64,000 nt of DNA, taken from NCBI GenBank assembly GCA_027574665.1, contig CM050650.1, positions 95,267,086-95,331,085 of the forward strand, in the 5' to 3' direction. The position numbers were made by a program, and so were the translations under genes. Each line of letters starts with the position of its first letter. Within the stretch, counting starts at the first letter, position 1. This stretch comes from Rhynochetos jubatus (taxonomy: Eukaryota; Chordata; Aves; Eurypygiformes; Rhynochetidae). The notes under the pieces were generated by a model. That model worked only from the letters and a program-made list of their open reading frames with translations, made no database searches and was not told the DNA's origin. Shown here piece by piece: positions 25,234 to 36,600 of this stretch.

Positions 25234-27627
25234 CTAAAGACAAGCAGAAAAAGGATATTCAGCAGAGAAGAATGGATTAATATTTTTACACATGTGAAAT
25301 GGCTTTATTTGTCTGTATCAAGTATCTTTTCTGAAGTACCTAATGGGTTTCTTCCCATTACCGGCAGTAGGAGGGCGTGTGAAGTGGTTTAGTTCTGCAG
25401 TAATTCTTTTTTTTATGATACACAGTTTTCTTATGTTCTTTCCTTATACACTGGATTTTCTTTGTGGTATTCAGTGGAAAAGCAAAACCCTCGAATGAAG
25501 GAATATCAGTCTTGCCCTTTCATAGAAAATCAATATCCTTTGTGGTTCCTTCTTCTGCTTATTTAGACTTTGTCAAATGTATAATATGCCCTAGAAAGCC
25601 TTTCTGGTCTTCATCAATTATTGTTTTACTGCAAGCACAGTAAAAAACTAAAGTATGCTTTTATTTGAAAAATGAAAAAAGAGAACTTGGACACTTTATT
25701 ATAGTGCACTTAAAATGTGAATGCTTGAGGGGTTTTATCAGTGTTTCTGGGATTTTTTTTTTTTTTTTTCTCAGAGAAACAGAATAGCACCGATCTGTCT
25801 ATTTAAAAGCAAAGAAGGGGGACTGGTTTCCTCACTAGGTAAAATCACGTCTAGTACAAATGCTTGTTCAACCCAGAATTTAAAATACTAGGAAACGAAA
25901 TGCTAGCAAAATTCTAAACAAGAATAACCTGCTAACAGCCTAAGATAGGAATGATGCTTCAGTTAACTTCCACCAGTTAGGTTCATTGAGTTAAATACTC
26001 AGTTTCAGAGCTGATTTTTTTCTCTTGCTATTTACTCAACGTAATGCATTCTGAGTTGTAACAGTGTATGGTAATGAAAAGCTGCCTTAGGATAAGAAAA
26101 CGAAAAAAGATTGTGACTTTGTATTAAAGCATACCTAGGTTGTCCTCAACTGGTGTATAGAAGTATTTCTATGGCATTTTAAGTTAAAAACATATAGTAT
26201 TTTAATGTTATTGCCCTCACTTGCAAAAATCTGAGATTGCTTATGTATAAAATGGAGCATGACAGTACTGATACACAAAACAATAAAAATACAGCAAAGT
26301 GAATTGGATATTTCTTCTTGTAAAGTAAGAACAAAGGAGTACACTCAAAGGAAATAAAAGGCAATAAATAGAAAATTTATAAAATAAACTAGGATTTTTT
26401 TCTTGTTTCTCATCTTTGACAGAATGTCTAATCAGACTTTGGAAGTCATTAGTTTAATTAAAATATTGTCAATATCAGCCATAATTTTTGTTTAATAAAT
26501 ATTTATAGCAGTATTGAGAATTGTCAGATGAGATAAGATGAATTTCTGAACCAACTCTTGTTGCATTAAAGCATTGGAAAAGTAATCATTTTGTACCGCA
26601 TGAGAAATTCGTAGTATTTTTAATTTGACTTTTTAAGGTTTAAAGTACTAGTTTTGCTATCATGAATAAACATACAACTAGATTAGTTGACTATAGTTCT
26701 TCTCTAGTGCACTCTTTCTTATGGTGTTATAAAAAGACATTTTCTTTTCCTCTTAAACATTTAATTTCCAGAAAACAACACAAAAGCTTAATGAAATCTG
26801 TGTAATCTAGAATCAATAGGAATGCAATTAAAATAAATCAAAATTTTTTATTTCCTGTCTTATGAGTGATAAAATGAGAATCCATTAAGTAAAACTGACC
26901 TTTCCAAATCCCTGTAATTTTACCAGAGAAATATACATTGGGAAAAGAAAAAATCATTCGTTAGAGAAAAAAACAAGGGCCTATGTCTGCATTTTTGCTG
27001 TAAAAATTTAAATTCAGAGTAGATTGTCCAGACATATAATGTTTTTTTTTTGTTGTTTTGTTTTGTTTGTTTTTTTTTTTTTTTTTTTTACTTTGTAGAA
27101 TTTGTAATTATTCTAAAAGAAAAACACTGTAATTAATTAGTGAGAAACGAAAGAATGTTCAACTATGTGATTCATATGTCAAGCTTATCGGACATAATTA
27201 GTGTGATTTGACTATTTCATTGTGGGCAAGTCACACTGACACAAAAAACATTAAAATCATGGTATAAATTTTTCAAATTTCAACCAACACATTATTTCCC
27301 ACTACACTTTTTATGTCACAGTAATTTCTTAGGTGTTCCAGAGGAAGTAGCAATCTCTAATGCATTTCTGGTGATAAAAGCTGTAAATGTGGGGAACTAT
27401 TTCCTTTTTATTTATCTGGATCTCACAAAAGGATACTCATGGATGTCAGAAAGTACAGATAAAAGAACAGTTATAGAACAGCAGCTTTGGAAGGGAATCT
27501 AAGCTGCTATACAGCCCGTCCCCTTATCATGATGTGAGATTAATTATAGATAAATATTTGTTAACATACATTCTTAAAAAACTTAATTTATGGAGAGTCA
27601 TGGCCTCTTCACACAATCTACAGTAGG
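25234..27627. other. AT-rich single-copy DNA, no gene seen
   Basis: Contains T-rich runs at 25755-25769 and 27041-27089. No gene or recent transposon supported. Confidence 0.5.
27041..27089. repeat. T-rich low-complexity tract
   Basis: T runs interrupted by single G residues, ending in a long pure T run. Simple repeat. Confidence 0.9.
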
Positions 27628-27901
27628 CCAGTTTAGGGCCTGTCACTATGAGAAGGACATTTTGGTGCTGGAGCGTGTCCAGAGAATGGCAATGGAGCTG
27701 GGGAAAGGTGTGGAGCACAAGTCCTGTAAGAAGCGGTTGAGGGAACTGAGGTTGCTTAGCCTGGAGGAGGCTCAGGGGAGACCTGATCACTCTACAACTA
27801 CCTGAAATGAAGTTATAGTGAGGTGGGTCTTGGTGTCTTCTCCCAAATGGTAAGTGATAGGACAAGAGGAAATGGCCTGAAGTTGCACCAGGGGAGGTTT
27901 A
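27628..27901 (+). mobile_element. CR1 LINE fragment lacking its 3' end
   Basis: Matches the CR1 ORF2 C-terminal region: 'ccagtttagggcc', 'tatgagaaggacatt', 'gtgctggagcgtgtccagag', 'ggcaatggagctggggaa', 'ggagcacaagtcct', 'tgataggacaagaggaaatg' and 'caccaggggaggttta'. The match stops in the middle of ORF2. The remaining ORF2 end, the 3' UTR and the octamer tail are all absent, so the element was cut by a later deletion. A 7-bp hairpin (27892-27909) sits on the breakpoint. Confidence 0.9.
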
Positions 27902-30900
27902 GACCTCCCTTTCCTATTCTATGGCAATAAGTTTTGTTTTTCAGGAGAGTCCTGTGTACAAAAGCACTCTTTTTGTTCTTTTAAAATATTTTTTTTTTTT
28001 TTTATGTCTCTCATTCGTAGGACATCCTTAGAGAATAAATATATTCCCTATTCATATTTTTCAGTTTTGTCCATCATGTTACATATACCTCACATAAAAT
28101 ACCTTCCAATAATTTTTTTACAGAACAAAGCATACTCATTTATTTAATCCAAACTTAATAAAAACATTGATCATCTTTAATGTTTCTCTGCACACACTTG
28201 AGTTTACTTTTGGGGTGGAAAGAAGAGAACTACATACAAGATATGGCTATAGAAAGAGCTAAAACTGTGCAGTGGTGCTTCATGTTTTCTCCTTTCATTT
28301 TTTCTTATAAAAATGTGTGACAATGGACACAGACTGAAATATAGAAAATTCCAATCAAAATAAGGAAAAATCTTATTCTCTATGAGTGTGACCAAACACT
28401 GGAACAGGTTGTGATACTGTTAGTGTTAGGGGGTATATTGTGTGTTTGTTTAAATATTTTTCACGATCATATTTGACATAGGTGTTACAAGCACCACTGA
28501 CTTTTCAGAAGAATTGCAAGCTAAGCTGGTTTAAAATTATGATGAAACACACTGAATTTACCCTGTACATGAGAAGTGTTTATGAGAGTTTCTACACTTA
28601 CAGCACCATTCAAACATGTGGTTGCAGAAAAACCTTCCAGTGCAAATCTGTAAAGTTTTAATTGATACACTAGAAAGTTTTCCATTTCTTCTTTGGATTT
28701 CTGTGTGACCTGGACAAAATTGCTGAACAATCTATGTCAAATACAATTTATTTTACTTATAAATATCTAATCAATTTACAGCAAAGCTAAATTTGTAGGT
28801 GTAGACTACTGTCTTTCTTTGATAAAAGAGATAGAGAACATTATGTCTAAGATAAGAGGGTTTTCTTTTTTTTACATGTTGGGTCTTGACAATATATTTT
28901 TCTTCAATCAGCAACAGAAAATACCAGTTAAAATTTATGAACACTCAGTGGACAGCCTAGGTAGTTCATGTTTGGATAATTTTATTTGGACAGTGTTTCC
29001 TCAAAGTGACATTTATAGACGTCAGCACTTAGATTCCACTTACAAGCCAAAATAAGAGTGTCAGTAATTGGTGTAGCATGCTGCCATGTAGTAGTTTGTG
29101 AAGCAGAGCTGGATAAAAACCAGCATCACAGTTTCCAGAAATTAAAAAAAAAAAAATTTTTTTTGTTCTGAATCAGCCCAAAATGAACAAACAAACAAAA
29201 AAAATTAGAATTTCCTGTGAGCTGGAAGCTTCCCAAACTTTGCAGCTGCTCAGTGAAATGAGCTCTGAGTTGTGATACTGGCAAGAATGCAAAACCTGTC
29301 AAACTGCATACACTGATTGTAAGATGCACAGTGCTGACTCCCCTCTCATAATTGCCTCATGTATTTCTAGCATGGTACCTTGGCCTTTCTCCTTTTCCAT
29401 GACTTCATATGCCAGACATGTTAATCTGGTAACCAGCTGCTCCTGGCACATAGGTCAAGGCCTGGGCAAGAAACCAGACCTCTGCATAACAGCTGGGGCA
29501 GGGCTTTTCAGGGAAGAGTTTATGCTGGAAAGACCCCTTAGAAGACATACTATTTGGCTACTGTGTGCCTTAGAACCTCTCTTATCATGTAACAGCTTGA
29601 GACTCGCCAGTTGTGCTACATCATCTGGTACTGTAATTTCTCTCCCAGCACATAACTTGATGCAGCACATCCTCATGAGCTGAGGAAACTGAAATTTGAT
29701 CAGCTGAGGAGGTGAGGGAGTTCCCCATTTTGAGTTTTTCTTATCTGATATACTAAACTTTGAACCTTGAACTGAATGTGTAGACAGTTTCTGGGGCTGA
29801 GGTATTCTCACTGTAATATAGCAGGCAATAAATGAACTATTACTTTCTGACAAAAAATCATTTTCTGACCTAATCTTGTCTCCTTAGAAAATGTATGAAC
29901 ATCTGCACTGCTGAAATCTAAACAGATTCAAAGGAGAAAGAAGCTAATAGTATCAGCACCACATGTGGGAAGATGCCAGTCTCTTGTCTAGAGGAAGAAT
30001 CAGTGCTGTTCAGGGTTTTTGTAAAGAGGAGGAAAGGACAAGAAGGGTTCAAAAGACAGCACAATTGCAAGCTTATATAGGTACACATCTTGATCATACC
30101 ATTAAAGATAATTATATTATTTTATGGTCACTTAAATGAAAAAATATTTAGGAAGCCATTTTTAGGATGTATTTATATACAGAGAAGATGCTAACTAAGG
30201 GAACTAGAATTTAGGGATTAGGAAATACAAAACTATAACCATGACCTAAAAACCACAGGGAGCTTATTAATGTAAACAAATAAACAAACAAAACCCAAAC
30301 CCAAAATCAAAACACCATGAGGATTGAAGCCTGACTGTGGGAAAAGGAGAAGAACACAATGAAACACATCAGATAGACACCCTAATGCAGCCTGGGGGGT
30401 GGGGTGGGGTGGCGGTGATTTGGATGAAGGAAAAAGAAAATTGAGCTTGATACAAAGGGCAGAGAGAAAGTAGAGAAGGACCTAAAGGAAAGAAAGAACA
30501 AGAAATGGCATCAAAGCATATTCCTTTATTATTTTAAACCTTGCTTTACAGAGTTTCCCAAAAGCTAGTATCAGTTGCAGAGCCGAAAAAGACACGAGTT
30601 TACTGGAAAATGGCAAAGCACACAATAATTATATGTAATATTGACATATTTAATTTATGTATTTCTCAATGAACTATGTTGTTTTTTTCCCTTGCATCAT
30701 ACACAGTTTTAACACATCAGCAATTCAACATTTCTTAATATATCTACCTTGACTTTGCTGTTCTGATATCACATTTTAAAAAAGATAGACAATAAATAGT
30801 CATTTCTGTTAGGCCAGGCTGAAGCTTTTGCCTTTCAAAATTCAACCTTGCACCTTTAATTTTCTTAATGATTTACTTGTTGTCCATTCATCACAGTCTT

Positions 30901-32727
30901 GGCAGAAATCTTTGTGTGAACATAGTTTGATAATTGATTGACACAATAATTCTACTTAAATCTTACTTCTTTCTTTCATATCAGGTGTGGCCTATGTTTC
31001 ACAAAATATGGTTAAAATTCTGAAGTGTTGTTCCATAAAGATATCTTAGAGAAAATTCTAAGGGTAATTTTTTGTGCAAATCTTTAATAATCTATGGTGT
31101 GCTTAAAAAACACAGGGACAAAATGCGTACCCCGAAAAATCTGTAGTCTTGTCCTACTGTTCAGCTATCTGACCTGAACACATGTTTTTATCAGGAAATG
31201 TTTTTTCTCTGGTGTAAAATATTCTATTATCTTCTGAGCACTTTCTTCAAAATCCCTATCATTCCCTGTTTTTTTCTGAGGTAGCAAAAAATATCTATGA
31301 GGTCAGGCGACCTAAAGAGCAACAACAAGGCGTCTGACAGGCATCCATAATTTTTGTGTCAGATGTAAACAATTTAAAAGTGTCAGACTTGCAGGTCAAA
31401 TCAGTCCAACAGATACTGGATGTCCAGAATAGTCAAACTTATATAAGATAGATTTTCTAAAATTATTTCTGTAGCATGTAAATCTGTAATTCTCTTTAAA
31501 TAATAACAAATAAGATTTTTGTGTTGCCATTTGAAGTTTTCTAATCTGGCATGTAGACTCAAATTCCACTTGTTACAGATTCAGTGCATTATAAATATCA
31601 GACCCTAATTAAACTTACAATTATTAGTTTTATCACTATGCGTTTATAATTTTCTGCTCAAGCATAAAAATAATAGTTCCTGAATTTTGACTGTAGCTTT
31701 CATCCTTGTTTACTTTTTTGGTCTTGGAAAAGCCATTAATCTTCAGGTGCACTTACCTGCACTTGTTGACGTTACTTCTGAGGTGATCATGCTGACATCG
31801 GCAATATATCGTCACAGTATTTTCTGTATGTCTGCATTTAATCCGTAATTATATTTGTCTTTGGTAGATGTGATTTGCTATTAAATACAGTTTAAAGCAG
31901 TCCAGATTTAAAAAATAATAAAAAACAAAGCAAGAAAAAAATGGACACATGGCATTTATCCTCAAGAGTTCGTATGTGTATGTACGAGAAGGTCACCTGT
32001 GTGGTTCTGTCCATTGCTCTTGTTTTGGGAAGAAATTACTAAAAGTAGGTAGGCCTTTCATGTTTATTATATTTACAAAAAATATATTCAAAATACTGTT
32101 ACTTTCTACATAAGAAGAATCAGACAGCTGGAGACCATTTCTTTACTCAGATCCCAAGACATGTTCTAGCCAGCACATATCCCAAAGGTCTTTTCTCAGG
32201 ATACTATTCAAGTCCTCATGTGTTTGTACCCAGCATTTCTATCCACATGTTTCCTTTGTGCTTATGTCTCTATTTTTACAAACAGGAGCAGCTCCAGCAG
32301 ATAGCATTTGGCATTTTGAAACTAACTACCATTTCGCTATGCTTTCCCCCTGCTTTTAGCCTCAGTGATGGCCAGTCATTACTTTCACCAGTTTCAATAT
32401 GATTTAACTCAGTTTCAAGCATCAAAGAAGGAAAAGATTTATATGTGTAGGTTACTTTGGATAAGGACCCAAGCAGTTTTGTGGAAAATATTAAGAAGAA
32501 TATGTGATAATGGTCATATATTTACCAGAACAAGAGGGAATAATAACAAAACAAATCACTGCATTCTTTTTGTCAAAAGAGATATACTGAAAACTTGAAA
32601 TTTCTTGCACAGATAAGAAACTGTATGAAAAGGAAATTTCTGTAAATCATCTTCAAGCAGAGTTATAAACTCGTAACAGATTAAACTTAGAAACAAATTA
32701 TTAGGGTGGTACATGGCCAGATACCCA
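27902..32727. other. AT-rich single-copy DNA, no gene supported
   Basis: The block 29330-29860 is richer in G and C and has overlapping open frames on both strands (119 and 132 codons), but neither shows a known motif. An AAAC-rich patch lies at 30275-30315 and a G-rich patch at 30394-30413. Nothing else recognisable. Confidence 0.45.
30394..30413 (+). repeat. G-rich tract with quadruplex potential
   Basis: Runs of six, four and four G separated by single T bases, followed by GG. The pattern could form a G-quadruplex on the plus strand. Function unknown. Confidence 0.6.
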
Positions 32728-32751
32728 TATCAGAGATGAGTATCTCTGATA
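32728..32751. repeat. Perfect 10-bp hairpin beside a CR1 5' junction
   Basis: tatcagagat, loop gagt, then atctctgata: arms exactly complementary. The flanking bases repeat as 'gatacccat' and 'gatacccaa' on the two sides. The truncated 5' end of the next CR1 begins about 45 bp downstream. Confidence 0.8.
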
Positions 32752-32794
32752 CCCAAACGAGAGATGCTTTATGAAGATCAATTGGCTGCCATGC

Positions 32795-33640
32795 CAGAAG
32801 GCTGCACTGCCATCCAGCGTGACCTGGACAGGCTGGAGAGCTGGGCAGGGAGAAATCAAATGCAATTCAGTAAGGGCAAGTGTAAAGTGCTATATCTGGG
32901 GAAGAACAACCCCATGTTCCAGTACAGGCTGGGGGCTGTTCTCTTGCAGGGCAGCTGTGGGGAAAAGGAGCTTGGAGTCCTAGTGGACAACAGGATGACC
33001 ATGAGCCAACAGTGTGCCCTCGCAGCCAAGAAGGCCAGTGGCATCCTGGGATGCATTAAGAAGAGCATGGCCAGCAGGTCAAGGGAAGTTATTCTTCCCC
33101 TCTACTCTGTGCTGGTGAGACTTCATCTGGAGTACTGTGTCCAGTTCTGGGCTCCTCAGTTCCAGAAGGACAAGGAGCTACTGGAGAAGGTCCAGTGCAG
33201 GGCCACTGAGATGATGAAGGGCCTGGAGCACCTTCCATCTGAGGAAAGGCTGAGAGAGCTGGGTATGTTTAGCTTGGAAAAGAGGAGGCTGAGGGGGGAT
33301 CTTTCAATGCTTACCAATATCTAAAGGGTGGGTGTCAGGAGGATGGGGCCAGGCTCTTCTCAGTGTTGTCCAGTGACAGGACTAGGGGCAATGGCTATAA
33401 AATGGAAAACAGAAGGTCCAACCTGAATGTTAGGAAACCCTTCTTCCCTGTGAGGGTGACAGAGCACTGGGACAGGCTGCCCAGGGAGGTGGTGGAGCCT
33501 CCTTCCCTGGAGACTTTCCAAAGCCGCCTGGACTTATCCCTGTGTGATCTGCTCTAGGTGATCCTACTCTGGCAGTGGGGTTGGACTAGATGATCTCTAG
33601 AGGTCCCTTCCAACCCCTAACACTCTGTGAATCTGTGAAT
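32795..33640 (+). mobile_element. CR1 LINE fragment: ORF2 C-terminus, 3' UTR and tail
   Basis: A plus frame (32764-33324) is open for 186 codons. It carries the post-catalytic CR1 ORF2 order: [75 protein letters not shown] and [19 protein letters not shown]. The frame then shifts, and [27 protein letters not shown] and the 3' UTR follow, ending with 'ggttggactagatgatctct', 'ggtcccttccaacccc' and a two-unit tail (attctgtgaat-like). The polymerase catalytic block is missing because of 5' truncation. The long open frame and intact tail suggest a comparatively recent copy, though it cannot move by itself. Confidence 0.95.
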
Positions 33641-36600
33641 TGGTAAACAGCTGTTAATCATCTGTTCATATGGGTACCGTCTAAGTCTATCTCTCAATTT
33701 GCTGCTTTCCAGTGAGATATTTTTCTGAAGTGTTGAACAACCTTTCCCAAATCAGATTCTACATTGTTGTAGCAACACATTAAGGTAGCAAGAAGTGATA
33801 AATAATGGAATGATCACCTCAGTATCATAGAAATTTGGAAATATCTGCTCCTTCAACCTGATGTTTTAGATGATGCAACTTTCAAGTGGAAAGTTTTAGT
33901 GCCTAGCTCTTGCATATGTATTACATAAATTATGAACCTTTTTTTTTCCATAGTACCACCATCAACATCTAATAAGTGTCTTTGTTTTGGCTTTTCTTTT
34001 TTCAGTCTACTTCCTAAACATAAAAGTCAACTATACATGTTAATGAATTCTACCTATACCATATTATTTTAAGGGTTATTATCTAGTGACTGAGATGTTA
34101 CAGAAGAAGTATACACATATCATTGTGTATGTTCCTCTGTAACATGCAGGATATTTTAATGGAAGCTATTTTCAGTACAGAGATGACATCTGTGCTTAAA
34201 TACTTAAAATTACAATATTGAGGAAAACAAATCCAAAAAAGTATGCATCTCCAAATAATAAATTTAAAAAACAATATTGACAGTTTCAGTCTCTAGCTGA
34301 TACCTTATTCTCTTTTTCTTTGTTTGATAATATATGCATAGTAATAAAATCTGGAAGACTCTCAGAGTAATGATGCATTCAGGAAGGCCATGGTAATCCA
34401 AATATGGTCTGTATAAACTGAACTTGATCTAGAACTCTGCTGTATGCAACGGTTGCCCCTCTGGCTTCAACACTGTCCAGTGATGACTACCAGTCAAGAA
34501 GCAAGGAATAGCCAGAAGCAGACTCTCAACTGACATCCATCACAATGGAGAACAGAAGTAACTTGAACTTTACTTTCAAACAACTCTAATTAGGAAAGAA
34601 AAAACTATCATCTTCTTGGTAAGCTAGAAAGTACCAACTGCTCTTGATATGATGTCATAAGATCCCTGAATTTTCTTTCTGTACATATAGGATGCACAAC
34701 ACAATACACAGGAACTGTTTATTAATTATAGCTTACAATCAAAGGAGAAGTTGGAGAAATCACAAAAGTACTGTCTCTGAGTGGCAGCAAAACAGAAATA
34801 ATACATTTTCTTGTCTAATTTCCTTTTGGGACACTCCAATATTGAGTGACACATCTCTGATAAGACTCACTTAGAAACAATACTGACAGATTTCTTGTTC
34901 TTGCTGCTTACTTCAGAGAAGTGTCTGAAAGCAGCTTCAGCCCCTATTCTTGCAACAGCTGAGCTGTTTGTTTTATGAAGAAATACCTGCTAACCTAAAA
35001 ATAAGGTTGTTCTACACTGAATTTGGACATTCAAGTTCTTGGGGAAAACAATTCATGCTCTTGATTAGAAGGGAGAACAAGGAAGGATCAAAATGGTCCT
35101 ACAAGAAAACTCAGTGTTTTGGAAGTTCAAAAGAAGGCTGTGACCAGAGATGGGTACATTTGCCTTTTGGAATGCATGTGTGAGTCTGTGTATGTGTGTG
35201 AAGGTCCACAGGTATTTAAAAACACTCCTTTCCTTTCTGTGTTTGACAATAACAAATGACCCTGTGTCAATGGAAGAGAATTTAATAATTTCCAGCTTCA
35301 TCAACCTATTCTCTGCACTGCACATATACCACATACACAATTCTATTGTTCCATAGTAGGCTATGCTAGAGGAATTCTTTATGCTCAGCCTTTATTATTC
35401 AAATCAAAGATATTATTATCCACAGTATTAATTTAATCATTACAGGTTTTACTTTATTTTTACTCACACTCTTAAGTAATGGTGACAATTGCTTTTACAA
35501 TTAAAGTGTGGACAGAATATAACATCAGAAGAGATGTAGACAGAGGAAAAATAACAGATCAAGAATAAGAAACCATGTGAAGATTCTTCAAATTACAATA
35601 CACAGAGTTAAGAAACGCCTTGAGACATTCTCAACAAACAGCCATAATATTTCATTTTAATTCATATCAGAGAGGGAGACCAAGCCTGAAAGTGGAACAC
35701 ACACGTTTTGTCAGACAAACACATCAGATATCTTGGCTAAGAACAAACCCAATTTTTCACAATTTAGCGGATGCTGTTAGACACATAGCAGGCAGAATCT
35801 TCTTGGTGTACAGACTTTTTTTTCCTCATAAGTTATCTTTAAACAGAATTTTTCAATCCTCTCAAGTTCTGTCCTTCACCAATAATTCTATCATGATTTT
35901 TAGGAGTGTAGAAGAGACTGCATTATTGTGCATTTTTTACAGTAGGTATTCACGATTTTGTAACAACCTCTATTATTATTATTATTATCATTATTATTAT
36001 TATTATTATTATCAGATTATATAAATCCCTGAAAAAAAATATTGAGCCTCTGCATGTTACTTCTATACAGCCAATGGCAAACTGAACATCTAGAAAAATA
36101 ACACTTGAACAGAGAGAAAGTCAGTACGTGAACTGTGGTAGGCTATGATCAAGAAGAATTAAGGCTGTCCATGACTGAACACTCCCACAGAAAAAGTTAA
36201 GATAAGCTCTTCCTTATGATTCACCAAACAGTACAGAAAATGTGTTTCTTATTTCTGACAGATACATTAAATAATAAACAAGAACCCCCCAAAACCCCAC
36301 AAACAAATAAAAATGTTCAATGAGCTGTGACACGATGTAACAAAATTATGCTAAAAATTATGTTTAGAAATCTAAAGTTTAATTTATCATTTCCCACCCA
36401 AACACAGGGTTTGGACATATGTGTTGAGGCAGCATTAAGCTTGATATTTGAAGACGACTAAATATCTTGTTTACAGTAGTAGCAAAGCAGCTGCTAGTAA
36501 GATAAGAAAATTCTCTTACTGTGGAAGGAATAGGATGTCCTAAAATGGTCCTTCTAGCACCTAAATTATTATTTACCAGATAGACCTTTGCAGTCAAGTG

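Noticed and set aside
29324-29853. Overlapping open frames of 119 (plus) and 132 (minus) codons
   Set aside because: Open frames on both strands over the same bases reflect the locally higher G and C content. No family was recognised in either.
31748-31820. Strong minus-strand donor GTGCAG|GTAAGTGC
   Set aside because: No acceptor with a convincing open frame precedes it, and the phases do not connect it to the other minus-strand candidates.
35620-36024. 134-codon open frame with a tyrosine run
   Set aside because: The run is the ATT microsatellite. The remainder has no recognisable features.
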